NCBI GenBank assembly: GCA_015152555.1
Contig: SUTS01000004.1
Location: 1-64,000 of the forward strand
DNA length: 64,000 nt
From: Cyanobacteria bacterium SIG26
GTDB lineage: Bacteria; Cyanobacteriota; Vampirovibrionia; Gastranaerophilales; Gastranaerophilaceae
Direction: 5' to 3'
Under the pieces are notes generated by a model. That model made no database searches. It saw nothing but the letters and a program-made list of their open reading frames with translations, and was not told the DNA's origin. The position numbers were made by a program, and so were the translations under genes. Position 1 is the stretch's first letter; each line of letters opens with the position of its first letter. Below, in pieces: positions 9,324-16,957 of this stretch.

Positions 9324-10081
9324 TGACTACTCAAGTTTTTAAATTACCAAATACATTAAAGGAAAATGCTAAATATACATTTTGTCCTGGCTGCGATCAC
9401 GGGATTGCTGTCAGGCTTGTTGCTGAAGTCTTGGAAGAATTAGGATTGAGAGAGAATACAATTGTCGCAGCATCTATTGGTTGTTCTGTAACAATTTATG
9501 ATTTTATAGATATTGATGCTTTAGAGTCGCCGCATGGTAGAGCTTTAGCTGAAGCTACAGGTATTAAGCGTGCACGTCCTGACAAATTTGTTTTTACATA
9601 TCAAGGTGATGGTGATTTTGCTTCAATTGGTTTGGGTGAAAGTTTGCATGCCGCATTAAGGGGTGAGAAGATTTCAGCTATTTGTATAAATAACACAACT
9701 TATGGCATGACAGGTGGTCAATTGGGGCCAACAACCCTTGTAGGACAAAAAACTACAACATCTCCAAACGGTAGAAATGTTGAATATTACGGTTATCCTA
9801 TAAAAATCGCAGAACATATTGCCTTGTGTGATGGTACTGCATTTAGTGCTCGTGTGTCTTTGGATACTGTTGCTAATATTAGAAAAGCAAAACAAGCTAT
9901 TAAAAAAGCTTTTGAGGTTCAGGTAAAAGGTTTAGGGTTTGGGTTTGTTGAAATTCTTTCAAGTTGTCCAACAAATTGGAGAATGTCTCCAGAAAAAGCA
10001 CATGAAAGGGTCAGAAATGAGATGATGTCAGTCTTTAAACCTGGTATTTATAAAGATATCACTGTAGAAAAGGATTTGTAA
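9323..10081 (+). CDS. korB: 2-oxoacid:ferredoxin oxidoreductase, beta (TPP-binding) subunit
   Basis: 252 residues, the normal length of the beta chain. The family's CPGCGH motif appears as CPGCDH near residue 22. The TPP/Mg binding stretch is GDGDFASIGLGE with NNTTYGMTGGQ downstream. It holds the thiamine diphosphate that attacks the 2-oxoacid. It starts one base inside korA and korC begins immediately after its stop. The Gly-to-Asp change in CPGCDH is a small departure from the consensus I remember. Confidence 0.93.
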   Translation: MTTQVFKLPNTLKENAKYTFCPGCDHGIAVRLVAEVLEELGLRENTIVAASIGCSVTIYDFIDIDALESPHGRALAEATGIKRARPDKFVFTYQGDGDFASIGLGESLHAALRGEKISAICINNTTYGMTGGQLGPTTLVGQKTTTSPNGRNVEYYGYPIKIAEHIALCDGTAFSARVSLDTVANIRKAKQAIKKAFEVQVKGLGFGFVEILSSCPTNWRMSPEKAHERVRNEMMSVFKPGIYKDITVEKDL

Positions 10082-10082
10082 T

Positions 10083-10631
10083 ATGGAAAAAGTTTGTTTA
10101 ATCGCAGGATTTGGTGGACAGGGCGTTTTGTTAGCTGCTGAAGTTTTGGCGAATGGATTTATGATAGATGATAAAAATACTTCTTGGTATCCGAGTTATG
10201 GCGCTGAAATGAGAGGTGGGACTGTTAATTGTACTGTAAAAGTTTCTAATGAAGAAATCGGAGATGTTCAGTGTTCAAAAGCTGATTATATTATTGTTTT
10301 AAATCAAGCTTCGTTTGATAAATTCGAACCTGTTGTCAAAACTGGGGGTACAATTATTGTAAATACATCTTTGGCAAAGGAAATAAAATCAAGAAATGAT
10401 ATAAACTATGTATTTTTACCTATCACCCAATTAGCGGAGGAAAAGCTTGGTAATAGCAAAATGTCTAATATTCTTGCATTAGGTGTTTTATCTAAGGAAT
10501 CTGAATTGATTTCCATTAGTATGTTGGAAAAAGCCTTATATAATGTGATTCCTGAGCATAGACAGAAGTTAATACCTAAAAATATTGAAGCTTTAAAACT
10601 CGGTTATGAGTATGATTTATTAGTGGTTTAA
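10083..10631 (+). CDS. korC: 2-oxoacid:ferredoxin oxidoreductase, gamma subunit
   Basis: 182 residues. The N-terminal GFGGQGVLLAAEVLA and the WYPSYGAEMRGGTVNC stretch are the signatures of the gamma chain, the CoA-handling part of these enzymes. It is the last gene of korDABC, two bases after korB. A weak AT-rich hairpin follows the stop. All four subunits being present, intact and tightly packed indicates a functional complex. Confidence 0.93.
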   Translation: MEKVCLIAGFGGQGVLLAAEVLANGFMIDDKNTSWYPSYGAEMRGGTVNCTVKVSNEEIGDVQCSKADYIIVLNQASFDKFEPVVKTGGTIIVNTSLAKEIKSRNDINYVFLPITQLAEEKLGNSKMSNILALGVLSKESELISISMLEKALYNVIPEHRQKLIPKNIEALKLGYEYDLLVV

Positions 10632-10662
10632 TTTTAAATCACCTAAAAAGTTGATTTAAAAT
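10631..10662 (+). terminator. Weak AT-rich hairpin after korC
   Basis: ATTTTAAATCA pairs with TGATTTAAAAT over a ten-base loop, followed by TTTTAAAAG. It lies directly after the korC stop. The stem has little GC, so termination is uncertain. Confidence 0.35.
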
Positions 10663-10695
10663 TTTAAAAGACAGTATATTCTTAGAAAGTGATAT

Positions 10696-10944
10696 ATGAG
10701 AGGTTTGAATAAAGTGAAACAAAATCTTATTTTTTCTATCAAAGAAAAAGAATTACAACTGTCGAAATTGAAAGAACATATTGATAAAAGTCAAGTCTGT
10801 TCGGATTTATATGACAAGATTCTTATCGAAAAAGCAATTTTAACAAAACAACTGGATGATTTAAAAAATAAATCTATAGTAAATCGCATTAAACATTTAC
10901 TACCAAAACAAGAAAAATTAATCTGTGATTATTTTCATAGATAA
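10696..10944 (+). CDS. Small helical hypothetical protein (82 residues)
   Basis: I do not recognise a family. The protein is basic, predicted helical, with a coiled-coil-like core around residues 12-60 (SIKEKELQLSKLKEHI, then LIEKAILTKQLDDLK) and a basic C-terminal end. It has no signal peptide. It lies between korC and rpsU with its own TATATT -10-like box at 10675. Two cysteines (residues ~35 and ~77) are not in a metal motif. A cytosolic small protein is the most that can be said. Confidence 0.6.
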   Translation: MRGLNKVKQNLIFSIKEKELQLSKLKEHIDKSQVCSDLYDKILIEKAILTKQLDDLKNKSIVNRIKHLLPKQEKLICDYFHR

Positions 10945-10957
10945 AAGCCGCATATAC

Positions 10958-10986
10958 TTGTATTTTTTTATAGTTTGTTTTATAAT
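10958..10986 (+). promoter_or_regulatory. Promoter of rpsU
   Basis: TTGTAT (10958-10963), a 17-base spacer and a perfect TATAAT (10981-10986) lie 47 bases before the rpsU start codon. Confidence 0.65.
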
Positions 10987-11000
10987 TGGGTGTAACCCAA
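10986..11000 (+). promoter_or_regulatory. Operator-like palindrome at the rpsU transcription start
   Basis: TTGGGT-GTA-ACCCAA is a perfect six-base inverted repeat that starts on the last base of the -10 box and covers the expected +1. It could be an operator or a 5'-end hairpin stabilising the mRNA. Confidence 0.45.
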
Positions 11001-11033
11001 TAAAAATAAGCTATAAAGGTGGTGAAAATATAA

Positions 11034-11207
11034 ATGGCAGAAGTTAAAGTTGGCGAAAACGAAAGTATTGAAAGCGCTTTAAGACGTTTCAAAAAGAAAA
11101 TCCAAAAAGCAGGTATTCTTTCTGAAGTTAAAAAACGTGAAAGATATGAAAAGCCAAGCGTAAAAAGAAAACACAAATCTGAAGCTGCTCGCAAAAGAAA
11201 AGTGTAA
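11034..11207 (+). CDS. rpsU: 30S ribosomal protein S21
   Basis: This 57-residue, very basic protein begins [20 protein letters not shown] and ends [10 protein letters not shown], which is recognisably bS21: the conserved [13 protein letters not shown] helix, then [12 protein letters not shown] and a Lys/Arg-rich tail. bS21 binds the small subunit near the anti-Shine-Dalgarno region and helps initiation. The start is set by AAGGTGG twelve bases upstream. It is monocistronic, with its own promoter and a strong terminator. Confidence 0.95.
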   Translation: MAEVKVGENESIESALRRFKKKIQKAGILSEVKKRERYEKPSVKRKHKSEAARKRKV

Positions 11208-11224
11208 GATTAGGTAATAAATTC

Positions 11225-11259
11225 AAGAAGGACAGGTATAAAACCTGTCCTTCTTTTTT
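11225..11259 (+). terminator. Intrinsic terminator of rpsU
   Basis: AAGAAGGACAGGT pairs perfectly with ACCTGTCCTTCTT over a five-base loop, followed by a run of T. It overlaps the last codon of the convergent gene by two bases. Confidence 0.92.
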
Positions 11260-11563
11260 ATTCTGAATCGTTACCAAGTATACTAAATCCAATAATAGCT
11301 TGAGTATTGATATTAAACCACTCAAACTCCATAAAAACTTCAAGATTACACTCGCATTCAGTTAAATTACAGTGGCAAATATCTTCGAATTTTGCCATTT
11401 TAACATCTTTTAAGGCGATTATACAATCGTGACAGTTTTCACAACGACCTTCGTATTTATGTATTGTTCCGATAATTTGCATGTTTTGAGTTAATATTAG
11501 TACTCTTTTGGAAGAATTTTCCTTCATAATATTGTTAATAACTTCACCTAAATTTTTAGACAT
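11258..11563 (-). CDS. Cysteine-rich hypothetical protein (101 residues)
   Basis: No family recognised. The protein has two cysteine clusters, CENCHDC near residues 41-47 and CHCNLTECEC near 63-72, which could hold zinc or an Fe-S centre. The N-terminal third is an amphipathic helix plus strand, and the C-terminal end is acidic. No signal peptide. A perfect AAAGGAGG Shine-Dalgarno precedes the ATG. It lies downstream of cdd and of another small CxxC protein on the same strand, 63 bases apart, so co-transcription is possible. Confidence 0.75.
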   Translation of the reverse strand: MSKNLGEVINNIMKENSSKRVLILTQNMQIIGTIHKYEGRCENCHDCIIALKDVKMAKFEDICHCNLTECECNLEVFMEFEWFNINTQAIIGFSILGNDSE

Positions 11564-11626
11564 AATAAAACCTCCTTTTTTTATAAACTATAAAAAAAGT
11601 TGTTAAATTTTATATGCCACAAGTAA

Positions 11627-11866
11627 CTATTGAAAAGATTTATTTTCAAATATGTTTTTATTTTTTAATTGTGATTTGTGCGCTATAATACCGCAATGCT
11701 TGCACGCAAACATTTCATTTGAAGAATCTAATGGCATAAATAAATGATTACAATCCTGAGAGTCTTCAATCAATCCATCCGTTTTAGCCATAATTGGTTC
11801 AAATTCGGAGTTTACTATAGAGGGTTTCTTTTTGAAAATTTTATATAAAAGCTCGAATATGTACAT
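11627..11866 (-). CDS. Small zinc-ribbon-like hypothetical protein (79 residues)
   Basis: No named family. Residues ~38-58 carry C-x-H ... CKHC, which could form a small zinc ribbon (CNHLFMPLDSS then FACKHCGII). The N-terminus is hydrophobic and basic (MYIFELLYKIFKKK) and might touch membrane. The ATG overlaps the cdd stop as TAATG, so translation is coupled to cytidine deaminase. The functional link to cdd is not known. Confidence 0.75.
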   Translation of the reverse strand: MYIFELLYKIFKKKPSIVNSEFEPIMAKTDGLIEDSQDCNHLFMPLDSSNEMFACKHCGIIAHKSQLKNKNIFENKSFQ

Positions 11867-12252
11867 TATAAACTAAAACTTTCCGGTAATAATTCAGCAA
11901 GCGTGTATACTTTTAATTCGTTTCCGATTTTTACGATTATATCCATATCGTTGTCGTAATTACAAAATTCGTGAAGAACTTGTCTGCAGGCTCCGCAAGG
12001 TGTGCAATTATCTTGATTTGGTGAATAAATCGCTACTGCTTTAACCTTTTTATCGCCATTAACGATGGCTGTACCTATAGCGTTTCTTTCTGCGCATATT
12101 GTCATTCCAAAACTGCTGTTTTCGTAATTGCAACCGATGTAGGTATTCCCGCTTTCTGTCAATATACAAGCTCCAACAGGAAATTTTGAGTATGGACAAT
12201 ACGCTTGTTTTGAAGCTTCTATCGCTTTGTGCATTAATTCTTCGTAATTCAT
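11866..12252 (-). CDS. cdd: Cytidine deaminase
   Basis: 128 residues, the length of the small homotetrameric bacterial enzyme. The zinc site reads CAERNA near residue 53 (Cys and catalytic Glu) and PCGACRQVLHEF near residue 88 (two Cys), the three-cysteine arrangement of the Bacillus type. N-terminal AYCPYSKFPVGA is the conserved substrate loop. It deaminates (deoxy)cytidine to (deoxy)uridine in pyrimidine salvage. AAGGA lies before the ATG and a TATAAT box ~25 bases upstream. It is first in an operon with the zinc-ribbon gene. Confidence 0.95.
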   Translation of the reverse strand: MNYEELMHKAIEASKQAYCPYSKFPVGACILTESGNTYIGCNYENSSFGMTICAERNAIGTAIVNGDKKVKAVAIYSPNQDNCTPCGACRQVLHEFCNYDNDMDIIVKIGNELKVYTLAELLPESFSL

Positions 12253-12372
12253 AAAAATCCTTTTTCTTTTATTATACTATTTTTTTTAAATTTTGTTAAG
12301 TTTTTTGTGAAAGTTTTAAAGTTTTCAGGGCAAATCGCCGTTATAAATATTGTACAAAACCAAGGGTGAACT

Positions 12373-13383
12373 ATGGAAGTTTCCGCAATTGGTCCGGTAT
12401 CGGCAAGGCAAATAGATTGGCGACGTCTGACTGCAAAAGAAATTCTTGAATATAACGAACAAGGTGTTCAGGTTCCTGAGCAATATTTGCAGTGGGCAAA
12501 AGAGTTTCAAAAGGATTTGTCAGCGAATGATCAAGATGAGACAACTTATGAAATGGCCCAAGCTGCAGGTGCAACTCAGGGTGCAACACCCGGTAATAAT
12601 ATGGTTACGGAAAATCCACAGGAGTCTGAAAACCCTAAGGAGCTTTCAGCTCAAGAGAAAAAAGAACAAATGCAAAAAGATGGTAAAAATTCTATTGAAA
12701 TCGCAAACGAGTTTCGAAAAGAAAGTTTTGAGCGAGGTTCTGAGTCTATAAAAGCTGTCGATTCATTAGAAGATTTGTCTAAAAAGTCAGATGATGCTAT
12801 TTCTGAATTAGACGGATTTATGAGTGATTTAATGGGTGAGATCGGAGCTTTAAAAGATAAAATTGAAACGGAGTCTCAATCCGGTAATAAAAATAATTCA
12901 AGTGAAATCAACAGACTAAAAAGAGAACTTGAAAATTGCGGATATACCGGACAAAATGCTGTAAATGAGTATTCTACGGATTTAAAGCAATATCAAGTTG
13001 AAATGGATACATTAGGTAATGTTGCCAGTGGAGCTATTGATTATGGTAATCTTGCGATAGATATTGGAAAGGACTTAAAAGGCTCTCCTGTAAATTATAT
13101 GGTTGGCTTAATTACCCAATATGCAGGTAAATTTGCTGTAAGTCAAGGAGGAGAAGCTATTTCAGCTTATCAAGATGCGTTGGATATTAATTCGGCTAAT
13201 CTGTCAGATATTGTTGACTACCAAAGAGATATTAAAGCTGATACCGGAGTTTCAGCCTCAGAGGCCTCAAGTAATCAAGAGGATGAAAATGCTTCGCAAC
13301 AGCAACAAGCTGAGACCGGTGGTATGAGTTTTGATACTGTAGTTCAGGCTAAAGTTAAACAAAATGAAAATTCTAGTGCATAA
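12373..13383 (+). CDS. Hypothetical acidic, coiled-coil protein (336 residues)
   Basis: I do not recognise this protein. It begins with an ordered segment (DWRRLTAKEILEYNEQG, then VPEQYLQWAKEFQ, residues ~15-50), passes through a low-complexity Gln/Thr/Glu linker, and has helical coiled-coil segments at ~85-190 (including LKRELENCGY). A Gly/Ala-rich segment follows (~215-260), then a Ser/Gln/Glu-rich tail. No signal peptide. AGGGTGA precedes the ATG and a strong hairpin terminator follows. The build, a small N-terminal module plus disordered linkers, resembles secreted or structural proteins, but no function can be assigned. Confidence 0.8.
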   Translation: MEVSAIGPVSARQIDWRRLTAKEILEYNEQGVQVPEQYLQWAKEFQKDLSANDQDETTYEMAQAAGATQGATPGNNMVTENPQESENPKELSAQEKKEQMQKDGKNSIEIANEFRKESFERGSESIKAVDSLEDLSKKSDDAISELDGFMSDLMGEIGALKDKIETESQSGNKNNSSEINRLKRELENCGYTGQNAVNEYSTDLKQYQVEMDTLGNVASGAIDYGNLAIDIGKDLKGSPVNYMVGLITQYAGKFAVSQGGEAISAYQDALDINSANLSDIVDYQRDIKADTGVSASEASSNQEDENASQQQQAETGGMSFDTVVQAKVKQNENSSA

Positions 13384-13424
13384 AAAAATACTAACGTTAA
13401 GAAAGTTTAACATTAGTATTTTTT
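13383..13424 (+). terminator. Terminator between the convergent 336-residue gene and ompH
   Basis: AAAAAATACTAACGTTAA pairs with TTTAACATTAGTATTTTTT with one G-T pair. A-runs on one side and T-runs on the other make it usable from both strands. Confidence 0.85.
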
Positions 13425-13442
13425 GTTTTATGTTTTGTTAAG

Positions 13443-13889
13443 TTATTTTACAATTTTTATAATATCTGCAGTGATATCTTTTCCGCCGTAAAGAACGATA
13501 CCTTTGCTTAAAACAACATCAAAGCCTTGAGCTTTAGCTTGTGTTTCGATTTGTTTTGAAATAGAAGCGTCAATAGCTTTTAGTTTATCCGCGTAGTCTT
13601 TGTCCATTTTTTCTTTTTTAGCTTGAAGTTCTTTTGTGTATTTTTCTTCAGCAGCTTTTTTCTTGTTAGCATCAGTAATTGCAGCTACATCTTTTCTTGC
13701 ATTTTCAATGAATTTGACAATTTCATCGGCTTTAGCTTGTTGCTCTTTCTTAAGAGCTTGAACTTGTTTTGATGCATTTACAACTTGTGGAACATCAACG
13801 ATAGCAATAGTTTGAGCCATTGCTGTATTAAATGATAAAGCCCCAATAACGGCGCAAGTTAGCGCGAATAGTCCGAAATTTTTTTTCAT
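13443..13889 (-). CDS. skp: OmpH/Skp-family periplasmic chaperone
   Basis: 148 residues with a Sec signal peptide (MKKNFGLFALTCAVIGALSF, cut after AMA at ~25). Then comes the OmpH pattern: an IAIVDVPQVVNAS strand, a long charged coiled coil (~40-115) and a C-terminal VVLSKGIVLYGGKDITADII strand. Skp-like chaperones keep outer membrane proteins soluble in the periplasm (established). It stands head to head with the large outer-membrane gene at 14167, a plausible client. Shine-Dalgarno AAGGAGAG. Its presence supports a diderm cell envelope. Confidence 0.88.
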   Translation of the reverse strand: MKKNFGLFALTCAVIGALSFNTAMAQTIAIVDVPQVVNASKQVQALKKEQQAKADEIVKFIENARKDVAAITDANKKKAAEEKYTKELQAKKEKMDKDYADKLKAIDASISKQIETQAKAQGFDVVLSKGIVLYGGKDITADIIKIVK

Positions 13890-13980
13890 AATGTTCTCTC
13901 CTTATTAACAAATTTATAATAACATAAATTTAAAATTTTACCACTTAGTAATACATTTGATTTATTTTTTTTGTAACATC

Positions 13981-14009
13981 TTTACATGATTTTAGCAATT
14001 TTGTATAAT
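13981..14009 (+). promoter_or_regulatory. Promoter of the TpsB/BamA-like gene
   Basis: TTTACA, a 17-base spacer and TATAAT. The leader is about 150 bases and contains a GTGTTA-TCG-TAACAC hairpin (14091-14105) and repeated GTAAC and GGATATACAA words, so regulation in the leader is possible. Confidence 0.65.
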
Positions 14010-14166
14010 ACTGTTGTACGTAAATAGTATATACGTGTTTAATTTTTGTAACGATATAGTAACAAATGTTAAAAAACGGTTTTTATTTAAGTGTTATCGT
14101 AACACAATATACATAAGGATATACAATAGGATATACAACTACATAACTTAGAAGGTGAATAATAAA

Positions 14167-16194
14167 ATGAAAAAGATCATTAAAAACAATCGAATATTAA
14201 CGGCATTAATGGCTGTTTCTGCGATTTGTTCTTTATCGGTTGGCGTAGCTAATGCTGCTGGAGAAGCTGCAGCAGGAATTCCTGGAGGTATAACAAACAT
14301 TGGTTCTGGATATAATTCAGGATTTGTGTCTGTTATGCAAGAGGTTGGTGGGTCAACTATTCATGATAGTGATATGATGAGATACGATAAAAACCGTCGT
14401 CGCAGCGAATCTGATTATTATCAATATGAACAAGAACGTTATTATGGTACTGGTGGTGAAGCTGTTACAAACTATGCTACTCCTGAGAATTCTGTGCCTG
14501 ATTTTATGAAAGCCACAATTGATGAAGTTGGTTCAAAGGGTGTATATGTAAATTCAATTGAGGTTTCACCTTCTGAAATCCTTAGCCGTGAAGAAATTAA
14601 TAATGTTATTGGTCAATATGTTGGCCGCAACGTTTTCATTTCAGATATCCAAGCTGCTATTAATGGCTTAAATAATTTATATGCTGAAAAAGGTTTTGTT
14701 ACAGCAAGAGCTTATTTGCCAGAACAAACTGTTTCAAACGGTAATATCAAAATCGAGCTTATTGAAAGCCGCGTAGGTGATGTTTCTGTAATTAACAATA
14801 AGTATACAACTGATAAGTTTATTTTGGATCGTATGCCACAAAAATCAGGCGATTTGTTCGATATCGTAAGTTTGGAACAAGAAGTTCTTGATTTTAACAG
14901 ATATCATGATGGCGTTAATTTGGCTGCTAATTTAAAAGCTGGTACACAACCTGGTACAACAGATATTGAATTGACCGCACAAGAAACATTCCCATTCCAC
15001 TTGATTGGTATGATGGATAATGCTGGTCGTAGAAGTACTGGTCAATTAAGAGGTGGTCCTGCTATTGTTGCAGATAGTTTATTCCACAGACGTGACCAAA
15101 TGGCATTAGGTACATATTTTTCTAAAGGTGCTATAAGCCCATTCTTCGATTATAATGTGCCGGTAAACAAAAAAGACGGTAGAATCGGATTTTCATATTC
15201 TTCTACATTTGCCAGAATTAAAAATGGTCCGGCTTATTTAACAGCTTTAGGATTGAAAAGTAATTCATATATTTATAGTTTATACTATGATCAACCGATT
15301 GTTAGAAAACAAGGTTTAGAATTCAAAACATTTACAGCTTTGAATTATAAACGTTCAAGAACTTGGGCAAATTCAGGTATCCAAATTTTGGATGATTATT
15401 TGTCAGATACTGACCAAGTTACTAGTGTAGATTTAGGTTTCAACGTAAGAAAAGATACAAAACGCGGTATTTGGTATTTGAACCAAAATGCGTCTATGGC
15501 ATTCCCTATTTTTGATAGTGAATCAAGCTATTTCAAATATTCTGGTGGATTGTTAAGATTGCATGATTTCTCTCATGGTTTTATTGGTCAATTACGTGGA
15601 AGTTATCAAGTTATTCCTAACAGCAAACATATTCCATATTTGGATCAATTCCAAACAGGTGGTTTGGCTACAGTAAGGGGTTATTCTGAAGGTGTAATGC
15701 TTGGTAAGAGTGGTTACTTCTTTAGTGGTGAATTGATGTTCCCATTATTGCCAAGAACTATTACAAATAAAGAAGGTCGCGTACGTAATTTTGTTGGAAA
15801 TTACATAAAAGGTGCTGTATTTGCTGATACGGCAGGTATATTCCCTTATTATAGAGAAGATATTTATGATGGAAGTTATTTCTTAGCTTCTGTTGGTATG
15901 GGTGTTCGTGTTCAATTACCTGGTGACTTGAGTGCTCGTTTATATTGGGGTTACCCTCTAATCAATAACCGATATGAAAATCATAGACACATGGGTAGAT
16001 TCCACTTTGAATTAACTCTTGAGCCTGATTTAGAGGGTTTATTAGCTAAACGCTCTACAAAAGCTGAACCTATGCCAGCTCCAGAACCGGCTCCACAACC
16101 TGAGCCAGCACCGGCTCCTCAACCGGAACCAATTAATAATTATGATGATATCAGACATTATGATTACTTGTTAGACGGTGGAGCAACATTATAA
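14167..16194 (+). CDS. Outer membrane transporter of the ShlB/FhaC (TpsB) type
   Basis: About 675 residues. The ATG at 14167 gives a clean signal peptide (MKKIIKNNRILTALMAVSAI..., cut after ANA ~30); GAAGGTG sits at the right distance, so the upstream GTG is not used. One POTRA_2-like domain (~125-205; YVGRNVFISDIQAAINGLNN, then YAEKGFVTARAYLP) precedes a ~430-residue beta-barrel with RGYSEG near residue 510, the conserved VRGY motif of ShlB/FhaC proteins. Such proteins export a TpsA partner or insert lipoproteins. No TpsA gene is in the window. Unusually, the barrel is followed by a Pro/Glu/Ala tail and an acidic end, so the last strand is not C-terminal. Confidence 0.85.
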   Translation: MKKIIKNNRILTALMAVSAICSLSVGVANAAGEAAAGIPGGITNIGSGYNSGFVSVMQEVGGSTIHDSDMMRYDKNRRRSESDYYQYEQERYYGTGGEAVTNYATPENSVPDFMKATIDEVGSKGVYVNSIEVSPSEILSREEINNVIGQYVGRNVFISDIQAAINGLNNLYAEKGFVTARAYLPEQTVSNGNIKIELIESRVGDVSVINNKYTTDKFILDRMPQKSGDLFDIVSLEQEVLDFNRYHDGVNLAANLKAGTQPGTTDIELTAQETFPFHLIGMMDNAGRRSTGQLRGGPAIVADSLFHRRDQMALGTYFSKGAISPFFDYNVPVNKKDGRIGFSYSSTFARIKNGPAYLTALGLKSNSYIYSLYYDQPIVRKQGLEFKTFTALNYKRSRTWANSGIQILDDYLSDTDQVTSVDLGFNVRKDTKRGIWYLNQNASMAFPIFDSESSYFKYSGGLLRLHDFSHGFIGQLRGSYQVIPNSKHIPYLDQFQTGGLATVRGYSEGVMLGKSGYFFSGELMFPLLPRTITNKEGRVRNFVGNYIKGAVFADTAGIFPYYREDIYDGSYFLASVGMGVRVQLPGDLSARLYWGYPLINNRYENHRHMGRFHFELTLEPDLEGLLAKRSTKAEPMPAPEPAPQPEPAPAPQPEPINNYDDIRHYDYLLDGGATL

Positions 16195-16217
16195 TAAAAA
16201 TTTATTTGTTATATAAT

Positions 16218-16248
16218 AAAAGCGATAACATCAAGTTATCGCTTTTTT
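16218..16248 (+). terminator. Intrinsic terminator after the TpsB-like gene
   Basis: AAAAGCGATAAC pairs with GTTATCGCTTTT over a five-base loop, followed by T6. Confidence 0.92.
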
Positions 16249-16261
16249 AATGAGGATATGT

Positions 16262-16957
16262 ATGAAAATAAATTCGTTATTTATAACAGCAACAGGTACT
16301 GATATTGGTAAAACCTATGTTTCCGCTCTTATTGTGAAAAAAATACGAGAAATAGGCTTGAATTGTGGGTATTTTAAACCTGTTTTAAGTGGAGCTACTA
16401 AAGATTTAAACGGGAAATTAAATCTTGGAGATCCTGAGTTTGTTATTAAAACTGCCGGCTTAAATTGTTCTGCTAATGATTGTGTTTCATATTGTTTTGA
16501 AGACCCAGTATCGCCGCATTTGGCTGCTTTAAGGGTTGGGTGTGATATTGAGATAGAAAAAATTGTTTCTGATTATAATAAATTATTAGAAGTTTATGAT
16601 TTTATTGTTGTAGAGGGTGCAGGAGGGATAACGTGTCCATTGAATATTTCTTCGGATAAATTATTATTACCTGATGTGATAAAAGCTGTTGGTGGAAATA
16701 TTATCATTGTTGCAGATTCAGGATTGGGAACAATTAATTCAAGTTTTTTAACTGCTGAATTTGCAAAAAATCAAGGATTTAATATATTAGGTTTTATATT
16801 GAATAATTACGATGAAAATAATTTTATGCATGTTGATAATAAGATGCAAATCGAAAATTTAACAGGTTTAAAAGTTTTTGCAACCGTTAAGCAGGGGCAA
16901 ACAGATTTTGGCAAGTCGGATGATATTCTAAAGTTTATATTAGGTGAGGAGTTGTAA
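16262..16957 (+). CDS. bioD: Dethiobiotin synthetase
   Basis: About 231 residues. The N-terminal FITATGTDIGKTYVSALIV contains the BioD P-loop (GTDIGKT), and VVEGAGGITCPLN is the conserved second motif. It closes the ureido ring: 7,8-diaminopelargonate plus CO2 and ATP give dethiobiotin. The ATG at 16262 follows GAGG; an upstream in-frame ATG at 16250 lacks spacing. It overlaps no gene but ends one base before bioA, so the two late biotin steps are co-expressed. bioF and bioB are not in the window. Confidence 0.95.
   Translation: MKINSLFITATGTDIGKTYVSALIVKKIREIGLNCGYFKPVLSGATKDLNGKLNLGDPEFVIKTAGLNCSANDCVSYCFEDPVSPHLAALRVGCDIEIEKIVSDYNKLLEVYDFIVVEGAGGITCPLNISSDKLLLPDVIKAVGGNIIIVADSGLGTINSSFLTAEFAKNQGFNILGFILNNYDENNFMHVDNKMQIENLTGLKVFATVKQGQTDFGKSDDILKFILGEEL

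Noticed and set aside
16195-16261. Biotin operator (BirA box) before bioD
   Set aside because: Only a terminator and a short leader are present; no TTGTAAACC-like dyad was seen.
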